Positions 24,334 through 30,738 of a stretch of 30,738 nucleotides of DNA are shown here, in pieces. Below the pieces are notes generated by a model that was given only the letters and a program-made list of their open reading frames with translations, did not search any database and was not told where the DNA came from. The stretch's first letter is position 1, and every line of letters begins with the position of its first letter. The DNA is from DALYJJ01 sp031969915 (GTDB taxonomy: Bacteria; Acidobacteriota; Terriglobia; Bryobacterales; Bryobacteraceae). The translations under genes were made by a program, and so were the position numbers. Location: positions 1 to 30,738 of the forward strand of contig DALYJJ010000073.1 of the NCBI GenBank assembly GCA_031969915.1, read 5' to 3'.

Positions 24334-24788
24334 GCCTTCACCCCCGCCGCAGCCGCTTTGATCGCCGCACGCACGCGCGTATACGTCCCGCAGCGGCAGA
24401 TGTTCGCGTCCATCGCGCCGTCGATCTGCGCGTCGGTCGGCTTTGGCGTCTTTGCCAGCAGCGCCGCGGCCATCATGATCTGTCCGGTCTGGCAGTAGCC
24501 GCACTGGGCCACTTGCAGTTTCTCCCAGGCCACCTGCACCGGGTGCGTCCCGTTGGGGCTCAGCCCTTCGATGGTGGTCACCTTCCTACCGGCCGCCGCC
24601 TTCACCGGCGTGACGCAGCTTCGCACCGCTTCGCCGTCCATGTGCACCGTGCAGGAGCCGCACAATCCAACACCGCAGCCGAACTTTGAGCCCGTAAGCC
24701 GCAATTCCTCGCGTAGGTACCAGAGAAGCGGCATTTCGCCGTCCCCATCGAATTTCCGGGGTTGCCCGTTCACCGTGAGTTCGATCAT
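24330..24788 (-). CDS. [2Fe-2S] small subunit, IorA type
   Basis: A 152-residue protein with two iron-sulfur domains. The N-terminal plant-ferredoxin type cluster uses C38-x4-C43-x2-C46-x11-C58. The C-terminal four-helix domain carries C96-x2-C99 and C131-x-C133 (QCGYCQTGQ and ICRCGTYTRVRAAI). It passes electrons from the molybdenum centre of the downstream large subunit, with which it overlaps by four bases. Length and motif order match IorA/CoxS-type small subunits. A perfect TATAAT lies 12 bases before the ATG and no Shine-Dalgarno is present, so the leader is very short. Confidence 0.94.
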   Translation of the reverse strand: MIELTVNGQPRKFDGDGEMPLLWYLREELRLTGSKFGCGVGLCGSCTVHMDGEAVRSCVTPVKAAAGRKVTTIEGLSPNGTHPVQVAWEKLQVAQCGYCQTGQIMMAAALLAKTPKPTDAQIDGAMDANICRCGTYTRVRAAIKAAAAGVKA

Positions 24789-24800
24789 AAGGTTCTGTAA

Positions 24801-24806
24801 TTATAC
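24801..24806 (-). promoter_or_regulatory. TATAAT -10 box of the iorAB-type operon
   Basis: The minus strand has a consensus TATAAT whose end is 12 bases before the ATG at 24788, leaving a leader of roughly six bases. No good -35 was found at 16-18 bases. Confidence 0.55.
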
Positions 24807-24923
24807 TCGGGTCCTGAATGCAGGAGCCCCCTGTTTCGGAGGAAATCAACGCACATGACGCGCCTCGCCGCTTTCACCGTGCCTGCGCACACGTCCCTCG
24901 CCGGCGTGCAAGGCCAGCCGTAG

Positions 24924-25670
24924 ATGCCGGTCTTCACACCCGGGGAGCGCTCCCGCCTCCGCTCGCAGTTGCTCGAGCGAGCGCGGTCCGACGCACACAT
25001 CTCCGCCGCCGCCGTTACCGGTTCGGCGGCCACGGACGCCGAGGACCGCTGGTCGGATATCGACCTGGCCCTGGCCGTCAGCGATGCCGCCGCGCTGCCT
25101 GAGGTGCTCGGCGAGTGGACCGAGGAGATGTATGCCCGGCACGACGCCGTGGATCACACGGACCTCCCGCACGGGCCCTGGCTCTATCGCGTCTTTCTGC
25201 GGCGGGACACGCTCCAGGTGGATCTGGCGTTCGTCGCGCAGGACCACTTTCGCGCCCTGGCTCCGTCGTTCCGCTTGATCTTCGGAGAAGCGCAACCACC
25301 GGAGCACGCGGCGGCGCCGGAGCGGTCGGGGCTGATCGGCATGGCTTGGCTGCACGCGCTGCACGTCAGAAGCTGCCTGGCCCGGAACCAGTTGTGGCAG
25401 GCGGAGTACATGCTTGCGGGCGTGCGGAGCAACGCGCTGGCATTGGCCTGTCTGCGGCACGGCCTGCCCACCGCGCACGGCCGCGGCTTCGACCGGCTGC
25501 CGGTTGAGACCCGGTCGGCTTTCGCGGAGACGTTCGCGCGCGGGTTGGACGCGGGGGAATTGCGGCGGGCCTTCGTCGCCTTGCTGGGCGCGCTGCGCGC
25601 GGAGATCGGCCGGTTCGACGCGGATCTCGCCGGCCGCCTGGCGGAGCCGCTGACGCGGATGGCGGACTAA
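24924..25670 (+). CDS. Nucleotidyltransferase-fold protein
   Basis: A 248-residue protein with the pol-beta-type nucleotidyltransferase core: G33-S34 followed by DRWSDIDLALAV (D45, D47), and a third acidic residue in LQVDLAF (D100). These three Asp bind the two metal ions in active members, so catalytic ability is retained. The C-terminal half is helical with no obvious second enzyme motif. Such standalone proteins include antibiotic nucleotidyltransferases and toxin-antitoxin MNT proteins, but no HEPN partner lies beside it. The gene diverges from the molybdenum hydroxylase operon; no clear Shine-Dalgarno is seen. Function beyond nucleotidyl transfer is unknown. Confidence 0.82.
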   Translation: MPVFTPGERSRLRSQLLERARSDAHISAAAVTGSAATDAEDRWSDIDLALAVSDAAALPEVLGEWTEEMYARHDAVDHTDLPHGPWLYRVFLRRDTLQVDLAFVAQDHFRALAPSFRLIFGEAQPPEHAAAPERSGLIGMAWLHALHVRSCLARNQLWQAEYMLAGVRSNALALACLRHGLPTAHGRGFDRLPVETRSAFAETFARGLDAGELRRAFVALLGALRAEIGRFDADLAGRLAEPLTRMAD

Positions 25671-25736
25671 GTCTCGAGCGCCCGCTTTCCAACCGGCTCG
25701 GGCGGCGATATCGTATTGGCTGCAAGAAGGAGCCCG

Positions 25737-26858
25737 ATGCGAATGAAGAAGAGCACCCTGTCCCGCCGCGACGCGCTCAGCCTGGGCGGCGCGGCTGCGT
25801 TACTGCCCCAGACCGCCGGGCGCGCGGCCGCGGGGCCGGCCACGAACTGGCCCATTGTCGAAGGCCCCGGCACGCCGAAGCTCTGCCTGGGTGGGGCGCG
25901 CGACGAGACGAGTCTGCGCCGCTACCGGCAACTGGGGATCGACTATCTGATCGGCGGCGGGCCGGGGCCGCTTCCGTGGTCCGAGGCCGCGATCCGGGCG
26001 GAGATCGACAAGTGCAAGGCCGCGGGGGTGACGCTCGACAACATGATGATCGGCGGTTTTAGCAACGCCATCTACGCGCGCCCGGAACGCGACAAGGACA
26101 TCGAGAACGTGATTCTGACCATCCGCAACGCCGGCCGCGCCGGGTTGCCGGTGATCGAATACAACTGGTACGCGCACCGCGCGATGGAGGGCTACTTCGA
26201 GGAGACCGGCCGGGCGGGATTGGGACACACCGGTTTCGATTACGAGCGGATGCGCAACCTGCCGCCGCTGCCGGAGATCGGCGCGCATTCGCTCGATACG
26301 ATGTGGGCGAACATCACGTACTTCCTGAAAGCGGTGATTCCGGAGGCCGAAAAAGCGGGCGTGCGCCTGGCCTTGCACCCGAACGATCCGCCGCCCCTCA
26401 TCAGCCGCGGCAGTGGGCAGATCATGTCCACGCTGGCCGGCTGGAAGCGGCTGATTGCGATTGTCGACAGCCCCTCGAACGGGATCACTTACGATTGCGG
26501 CGTGACGCGCGAGCTCGGCGAGGACCCCATTGAAGTGCTGCGGTACTTCGGCTCGCGCAAGCGCATCAACCATATGCACTACCGGAACGTGATCGTGCGA
26601 AAGCCGTACGAGCGCTACACGGAAGTGTCGATTGACGAGGGCCAGGTGGACATGTTCGGCGTGATGAAGGAAGTGGTGCGCCTCAAGTACACCGGGGCGA
26701 TCTATCCGGAACACCCGCGCGCGCTCGACTACGACCGCGAGGCGGCGAAGGCGGCCGGCGGGCTGCGCGGCTATCCGGGCGGCGGCGGGTACGCCGGCAC
26801 CGCGTTCTGCGTGGCCTACGCGCGGGCGATGCTGCAGGCGGCGCTGGCCTCTGCTTGA
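25737..26858 (+). CDS. Tat-exported mannonate-dehydratase-like TIM-barrel protein
   Basis: About 373 residues. An AAGGAG at 25727-25732 precedes ATG 25737; a second in-frame ATG at 25743 has better spacing. The leader carries a twin-arginine motif (STLSRRDALSLGGAAALLP), so the protein is likely exported folded. The body resembles UxuA-type D-mannonate dehydratases and related xylose-isomerase-like barrels: LALHPNDPPPLISRGSG, NHMHYRNV, EGQVDMFGVMKEV and YPEHPRALDYD. UxuA converts mannonate to 2-keto-3-deoxygluconate in the cytoplasm; a Tat signal on such a protein is unexpected and suggests a different substrate or role. It is followed by a strong terminator. Confidence 0.84.
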   Translation: MRMKKSTLSRRDALSLGGAAALLPQTAGRAAAGPATNWPIVEGPGTPKLCLGGARDETSLRRYRQLGIDYLIGGGPGPLPWSEAAIRAEIDKCKAAGVTLDNMMIGGFSNAIYARPERDKDIENVILTIRNAGRAGLPVIEYNWYAHRAMEGYFEETGRAGLGHTGFDYERMRNLPPLPEIGAHSLDTMWANITYFLKAVIPEAEKAGVRLALHPNDPPPLISRGSGQIMSTLAGWKRLIAIVDSPSNGITYDCGVTRELGEDPIEVLRYFGSRKRINHMHYRNVIVRKPYERYTEVSIDEGQVDMFGVMKEVVRLKYTGAIYPEHPRALDYDREAAKAAGGLRGYPGGGGYAGTAFCVAYARAMLQAALASA

Positions 26859-26861
26859 GCC

Positions 26862-26897
26862 GAAAACCGGGGAACGTCTCGTCCGTCCCCGGTTTTC
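26862..26897. terminator. Bidirectional intrinsic terminator
   Basis: Perfect 12-base arms, GAAAACCGGGGA at 26862-26873 and TCCCCGGTTTTC at 26886-26897, enclose a 12-base loop. A-run and T-run ends make it work on both strands between convergent genes. The right arm overlaps the stop of the pseudopilin gene. Confidence 0.85.
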
Positions 26898-27303
26898 ACC
26901 ATTCGGCGTAGGGGGTGCCTTCGGAGCTGTTCTTGTCGGAGCCGCTGCGGACGTCGTAGATGCCGGGTTCGGTCTGGTTCACGCTGGTGAGGGCGTCCTC
27001 CATGATGATCTTCCAGGAGTCCGCGCTGCCGGTGATGGGGTCCACGGGAATCTGGCGCAGATAGCCCGCCGAAACCAGGTCCTGCAGGCTCTGCGGGGCC
27101 TTCTGCTTGTCGAAGGTGAACTCGTCGATCACCTGCCGCAGCACGTAGAGGTTGCTCTTGAGCACGCTCTCCTTTGCGCGTATGATCGAGCGCTGATACA
27201 TCGGCGCGGCAATGGCCACCAGGATGGTGACGATGGCCATCACGATCATCAGTTCGATGAGCGTGAAGCCGCGGCGGCTACCATTCCGAGTAGGGAGTTC
27301 CAT
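26896..27303 (-). CDS. Type II secretion-type pseudopilin (GspG-like), downstream copy
   Basis: A 135-residue protein from ATG 27303. It has a short basic leader and the prepilin-peptidase site RRG-FTLIELM with Glu at +5, then a hydrophobic helix (IVMAIVTILVAIAAP). The C-terminal globular part has GspG-like features: LRQVIDEFTFDKQKAPQSLQDLVSAGYLRQIPVDPITGSADSW, and ends EGTPYAEW. Its start lies 26 bases inside the 3' end of the upstream pseudopilin gene, and both end in GTPYxEW, so they are probably tandem duplicates. It would be part of a pseudopilus driving secretion or a related type IV-like filament with the secretin encoded upstream. An upstream in-frame codon would add twelve residues before the leader and is less likely. 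Confidence 0.88.
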   Translation of the reverse strand: MELPTRNGSRRGFTLIELMIVMAIVTILVAIAAPMYQRSIIRAKESVLKSNLYVLRQVIDEFTFDKQKAPQSLQDLVSAGYLRQIPVDPITGSADSWKIIMEDALTSVNQTEPGIYDVRSGSDKNSSEGTPYAEW

Positions 27304-27742
27304 CGGGCGCCCTTTCAAAGGTCTTGCTGTAGACGTCAAACACGTGCTCGCCGCCCCAACTGAGGGACTTCGGATCGTCCTTCATGTTGCGTTTGCCCCA
27401 GTCAGTGGAATTGGTGAACGGGTCCTTGGGAATGCGGCGCAGAAACTTCATCTTCTTGCCCTCGGCCGTGGGCAGCTTCACGCCCTCGACCAGAATCTCC
27501 AGGCTCTCGGGGTAGCCTTCGGTGCCCATCTTCACCTGCCCGAGCTGGCCGGAGTCCGCCATGTCTTTGTACTTGTCGATGGCCATGCGCAGTTCGTACA
27601 GGGCGCGCCGGAGATCGCGCTCCTTGTCGCGCCGGACCTTGTACCGGGCCAGCGGAACGGCCATCGCGCTGAGCATCATCATGATCGTGAAGGCCACGAT
27701 CAGCTCCACCAGCGTCAATCCCCTTTGCCGTCGTCTGCGCAT
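27278..27742 (-). CDS. Type II secretion-type pseudopilin (GspG-like), upstream copy
   Basis: A 154-residue protein with leader MRRRRQRG, cleavage before LTLVELIVAF (Glu at +5) and the N-terminal helix. The C-terminal domain contains LRRALYELRMAIDKYKDMADSGQ, GYPESLEILVEG, LRRIPKDPFTNSTDWGKR and ends PDGTPYSEW. The pattern 'RRIPxDPF' and the aromatic/acidic end are GspG features. It starts 11 bases after the secretin stop, so it is co-transcribed with it, and overlaps the second pseudopilin by 26 bases. I did not see the ATPase, inner-membrane or minor pseudopilin genes in this window. Confidence 0.88.
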   Translation of the reverse strand: MRRRRQRGLTLVELIVAFTIMMMLSAMAVPLARYKVRRDKERDLRRALYELRMAIDKYKDMADSGQLGQVKMGTEGYPESLEILVEGVKLPTAEGKKMKFLRRIPKDPFTNSTDWGKRNMKDDPKSLSWGGEHVFDVYSKTFERAPDGTPYSEW

Positions 27743-27753
27743 GCCGCCGGGCC

Positions 27754-30108
27754 CTACTTAATGGTAACGGTCATCGCGGGTGTAGCTACCGGGAGGGGCT
27801 GCAACTGCGCGTTCCGCAGCGTCATCTCGGAGAAGGTGACCAACGCCGCGCCCGGCGCCTGCGGTTGCAGCGTGAAGGTCAGCACGGTGCCCGACCCGCT
27901 AATGCCACCCGCTCCCGGGAAGCGATTCAGTGCGATGATCGCCTCTCCCGAATCGTTGAGCGTGTTTTCGGAGAAGGTGACGCGCTGGCCGTCGCCGCCG
28001 AGGAAGCCGCCCATCTTCACCTCCGCGACCTTCACCAGCTTCGGGTCGAACTTCATGCGCACCATGGCGCTGAAGATGTTGGTCACGTTTTCAATCTGCA
28101 CCGACACCTGCACGGGCTGCCCGACCTTGGTTTCCAGCGCCGACGGAACCAGTTGGAGACGGGTCTCCGCGGGCGGCGCCTGGGGCTTCGGCGGCTCCAC
28201 GGCCTTCGGCGCCTCGGGCGCCGGTGCGGGAGCGGCGGCGGGCGATGCGGTGGCCGGCGTCGCGGCGGCGGGCGCCACGCGGGGTGCATACGTTAACTTC
28301 ACCTGCCCATCGCTGCCGGCCGCGATCACACGCGTGTTGAGCGGGGAAATATCAGGCGACCGCACAATGTGGGGCACCAGGGCAATCATCAACTCGCTTT
28401 GGTTGCGGTCCACGGATTCGCTGGTGAAAAGCCGCCGTAGGATGGGGATGTTCGCCAACCCTGGAATGCCGTTCACCGCGCGCGTGTCCTGGTTGTTGTA
28501 CAGGCCGCCGATGATCGTCGCTTCGCCGTCGCGCAGCCGGATATCGACGATGGTGCGGCGCTGGCCGATGACGGGCTGAGAAAGGCCGCCCACGTTGATC
28601 GTGTCGCGCACCGAGGAGACTTCCATCTCGACGTGCAGGGTCACCTCCTCGGCGCCGTGCACGCGCGGGGTGAGATCGACGTTGACGCCGACTTCCGCGA
28701 ACTGGAACTGGGTGGACACGAGCGGGCTCACGCCGCCGCCGCCGATGCCGATCCCGGGCTGGAAGCTGCCCGTGGCGTAAGGATAGCGGTCGCCCACACG
28801 GAGTTGGGCCTTCTCGCCGTCGACGGCCCGCACCTGCGGGCTCTGCAGCACGCGCGTCGAGCGGTCGGTCATCAACGCCTGAAGGATCCCGCCGGGAAGC
28901 GTGGTGGTCCAGTCGTTTTCGTTGAGGCGGACGATTTGCCCCAGGCGCAGGCCGCCGCCGCCGGTACCGGTTTCGCCGTCGCCGTTGGAGGGCGCGGTCA
29001 CCGCGTTGCGCGGCGAGAAACCAATCGGCAGATTCAGCCCCGCCGTGCCGGCATTGGCGATGGTCGCCGCCAGGCTCCTCGACTTGCTCCGCGAAGCCTC
29101 CAATACGACCACATCCACCACCACTTCGGCGCGCGGCTTGTCCATGTCGAGCATGAGCTTTTCGGCCAGCGCCACCTGGTCCGGCGTGCCGCGCACCAGA
29201 ATCGCGTTCAACGAGTTCACGGGAAAGATGCGCCGGATGTCGGTGATGGTGCGAACCGCGGTCAGCCATTCCTGCAGGTCCTGGGGTTTGGTGAGATTGG
29301 TCAGGTAGAAGATCTTCACCACGTTGTCTTCGTAGTCGCGCCGCTTCTGCGGATTGTCCTGGGTGACGAAGATCACGTTGGAGGAGAGCGGTTTCCAGTA
29401 GCTCTTGGTGAGCGTGGCGATGTGGTCCAGGGCCTCTTCGAGCGTGGTGTTCACCAGGTCGATGTTGAAATTGCGTCCCTGCGCCGAGTACTCCGAATCG
29501 AACAGGACATTGACGCCCGCCAGCTTGCCCACCGTTTCGAAGAGCACCCGTACGGGCTGATTGTTCATCTTGAGCGAGCGGACGATGGGATCGACGGGCT
29601 TCAACAGGGGCAGCGGCATCAGGCTCTCGGCGGTCTTCTCCATGTCGCGCCGAGCCTCTTCGGCCGGTGTCCGTGCCTTCTCTTCCCCGGTGCTCTCGGC
29701 GCCGCCCGCGGCCTTCTTTTTCTCACGCTCGATCATCTGCGAGGTGCGGCGGACTTCCTGCGCGGCGATGCCCGAGGCGGGATCGATCGCATAGGCCTTC
29801 ATGAACGCATCGAGCGCTTCGGTGAGCTGGCCGGCGTCGCGCAGTTTCTGTCCGCGCGCCACGTGCATCTGCGCCGCCTGGAAGCGAACGCGCCGGGTGA
29901 GGATCTGGTACATCGGGTCGGCGGGGTCGGTCATCAGCGCTTCGTCGTACTTCTGGAGCGCGCCGTCCCAGTCCTTCTTGGCCTCGAGTTTGCGCCCTTC
30001 CTCGACGAGCTTCTCGCCCTTCTTGGTTCGCGCCTCGCCCGGCGTTTCCATCGTCACGAGCAACCCCAGCAGGGCAGCCGTCCACCGTAAGCTCTTGAGC
30101 ACACTCAT
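27754..30108 (-). CDS. TPR-secretin-cohesin fusion, type II/IV secretion outer-membrane channel
   Basis: A 784-residue protein with a signal-like N-terminus (SLRWTAALLGLLVTM). Residues ~30-125 form TPR-like helices (EEGRKLEAKKDWDGALQKYDEALMTDPADP; LRDAGQLTEALDAFMKAYAIDPAS). Residues ~175-325 form secretin N-domains (VRSLKMNNQPVRVLFETVGKLAGVNVLFD; FYLTNLTKPQDLQEWLTAVRTI, NAILVRGTPDQV). The secretin core runs ~325-585 and includes LQSPQVRAVDGEKAQLRVGDRYPY, RDGEATIIGGL and IPGLANIPILRRLF. A Pro/Ala-rich linker (~608-648) leads to a C-terminal cohesin-like domain (~650-784: VPSALETKVGQPVQVSVQIENV...). The secretin forms the outer-membrane pore. Two pseudopilin genes follow, consistent with a secretion or pilus system. 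The cohesin-like tail is unusual for secretins. Confidence 0.92.
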   Translation of the reverse strand: MSVLKSLRWTAALLGLLVTMETPGEARTKKGEKLVEEGRKLEAKKDWDGALQKYDEALMTDPADPMYQILTRRVRFQAAQMHVARGQKLRDAGQLTEALDAFMKAYAIDPASGIAAQEVRRTSQMIEREKKKAAGGAESTGEEKARTPAEEARRDMEKTAESLMPLPLLKPVDPIVRSLKMNNQPVRVLFETVGKLAGVNVLFDSEYSAQGRNFNIDLVNTTLEEALDHIATLTKSYWKPLSSNVIFVTQDNPQKRRDYEDNVVKIFYLTNLTKPQDLQEWLTAVRTITDIRRIFPVNSLNAILVRGTPDQVALAEKLMLDMDKPRAEVVVDVVVLEASRSKSRSLAATIANAGTAGLNLPIGFSPRNAVTAPSNGDGETGTGGGGLRLGQIVRLNENDWTTTLPGGILQALMTDRSTRVLQSPQVRAVDGEKAQLRVGDRYPYATGSFQPGIGIGGGGVSPLVSTQFQFAEVGVNVDLTPRVHGAEEVTLHVEMEVSSVRDTINVGGLSQPVIGQRRTIVDIRLRDGEATIIGGLYNNQDTRAVNGIPGLANIPILRRLFTSESVDRNQSELMIALVPHIVRSPDISPLNTRVIAAGSDGQVKLTYAPRVAPAAATPATASPAAAPAPAPEAPKAVEPPKPQAPPAETRLQLVPSALETKVGQPVQVSVQIENVTNIFSAMVRMKFDPKLVKVAEVKMGGFLGGDGQRVTFSENTLNDSGEAIIALNRFPGAGGISGSGTVLTFTLQPQAPGAALVTFSEMTLRNAQLQPLPVATPAMTVTIK

Positions 30109-30210
30109 CTTATTCGCTCAGCGCTGTGCTAGGATAAAGATTGCCTTGTACCAATCGCACCTGCGCTCTAAGAGCTTGACGAGCGGGCGCTTACAAGCGT
30201 TGAGGGGAAG

Positions 30211-30690
30211 TTGAAGCAGCCAGACTCCGCCATCAAAATCGTCGCCGACAACCGTTCCGCCGGGCACAACTATTTTCTCGGCGACCGGTTCGAAGCGGGT
30301 CTGGTGCTGAGCGGCACGGAAGTGAAGGCCGCGCGGGCGGGCAAGGTGCAGTTGAAGGACAGCTACGCCGAGATCGTGGCCAACGAAGCCTGGCTGATGA
30401 ACGTCCACATCAGCCACTACACGCACGGCAACATCTTCAACCACGAACCGGTGCACAAGCGGAAGCTGCTGCTCCACCGGCGCGAGATCGACAAGCTGCT
30501 GGGCCAGACGCGCGAGCGGGGCCTGACGCTGATCCCCACCAAGGTCTACCTGAAGAACGGCATTTTGAAGTGCGAGCTGGCGCTCGCCAAAGGCAAGAAG
30601 TTCCACGACAAGCGCGAAAGTGAGCGCAACCGCGAAATGGAGAACGAGGCGAAGGCCGCCCTGAGCCGGCGCAACGCCCGCAACGAATAG
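30211..30690 (+). CDS. smpB: SsrA-binding protein SmpB
   Basis: A 159-residue protein that binds tmRNA and brings it to stalled ribosomes for trans-translation. Hallmarks are IVADNRSAGHNYFLGDRFEAGLVLSGTEVKAARAGKVQLKDSYA, the central beta-barrel (HISHYTHGNIFNHEPVHKRKLLLHRREIDKLLGQ) and the basic C-terminal tail (KKFHDKRESERNREMENEAKAALSRRN) that occupies the mRNA channel. The start is TTG at 30211, after GAGGGG; no ATG fits, and homologues begin close to this point. It diverges from the secretin gene. The tmRNA gene ssrA often lies near smpB but is not visible in the remaining 48 bases. Confidence 0.96.
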   Translation: MKQPDSAIKIVADNRSAGHNYFLGDRFEAGLVLSGTEVKAARAGKVQLKDSYAEIVANEAWLMNVHISHYTHGNIFNHEPVHKRKLLLHRREIDKLLGQTRERGLTLIPTKVYLKNGILKCELALAKGKKFHDKRESERNREMENEAKAALSRRNARNE

Positions 30691-30695
30691 CCCAT

Positions 30696-30716
30696 GCAAA
30701 TCCGAAAGCGGTTTGC
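30696..30716 (+). terminator. Possible terminator after smpB
   Basis: GCAAA-CCG (with one bulged T) pairs with CGG-TTTGC around an AAAG loop, just after the smpB stop. The following TTGTACTT is a weak U-run, so termination is only plausible. Confidence 0.35.
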
Positions 30717-30738
30717 TTGTACTTGACCTTGATGTCGC

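Noticed and set aside
30109..30210. Divergent promoters between secretin and smpB (TAGGAT/TATCCT, TTGACG)
   Set aside because: The hexamers do not pair with a partner at proper spacing, so no promoter could be assigned.

Overview
The window is GC-rich and gene-dense. Its gene content suggests a Gram-negative soil- or sediment-type Acidobacteriota, perhaps near Bryobacterales/Solibacterales. The reasons are a TonB-dependent receptor with an N-terminal carboxypeptidase-regulatory-like domain, a TPR-secretin-cohesin fusion with two type II pseudopilins, an IorA/IorB-type molybdenum hydroxylase without a flavin subunit, and many secreted or Tat-type hydrolases. This placement is inference from gene content only. 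No rRNA, tRNA, CRISPR array or insertion sequence was found, and no gene-free stretch exceeds about 225 bases.

Layout. 96-2461 (-) reads as one operon: TlpA-like thioredoxin, ankyrin-repeat protein, deaminase-fold protein. 2506-5580 (+) holds an Hsp15-type S4 RNA-binding protein and the TonB receptor. 5599-7784 (-) holds an AlaC-type aminotransferase, frameshifted near its C-terminus as sequenced, followed by a tandem GNAT acetyltransferase. 8009-16221 (+) is a long co-directional run with short gaps or overlaps: polytopic membrane protein, hexuronate-type MFS transporter, DUF885 protein, DUF4832 glycosidase-like protein, Asp-box beta-propeller protein. It looks like an uptake and extracellular glycan-degradation group.

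16218-17036 is a lower-GC HxlR regulator/VOC protein pair, divergently arranged around a palindromic operator. It is bracketed by two 51-bp direct repeats, 88% identical and exactly 854 bp apart. The left repeat forms the 3' end of the beta-propeller gene. This is the strongest sign of an inserted cassette in the window.

17095-18845 carries a vanadium-type haloperoxidase/PAP2 protein and a divergent acyl-CoA-binding protein. 18860-21924 is a zinc/cadmium resistance locus: a SmtB-type ArsR repressor with an intact alpha-5 zinc site, a translationally coupled protein that is 24% histidine, and a divergent P1B-type ATPase, with a 22-bp imperfect palindrome between them. 21925-24788 (-) is the molybdenum hydroxylase pair. 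24924-26858 (+) has a nucleotidyltransferase-fold protein and a Tat-exported mannonate-dehydratase-like protein, ended by a perfect bidirectional terminator. 26896-30108 (-) is the secretin and two tandem pseudopilins. smpB closes the window.

Several genes have a -10-like hexamer only 5-12 bases before the start codon and no Shine-Dalgarno sequence. This suggests that leaderless or near-leaderless transcripts are common in this organism.
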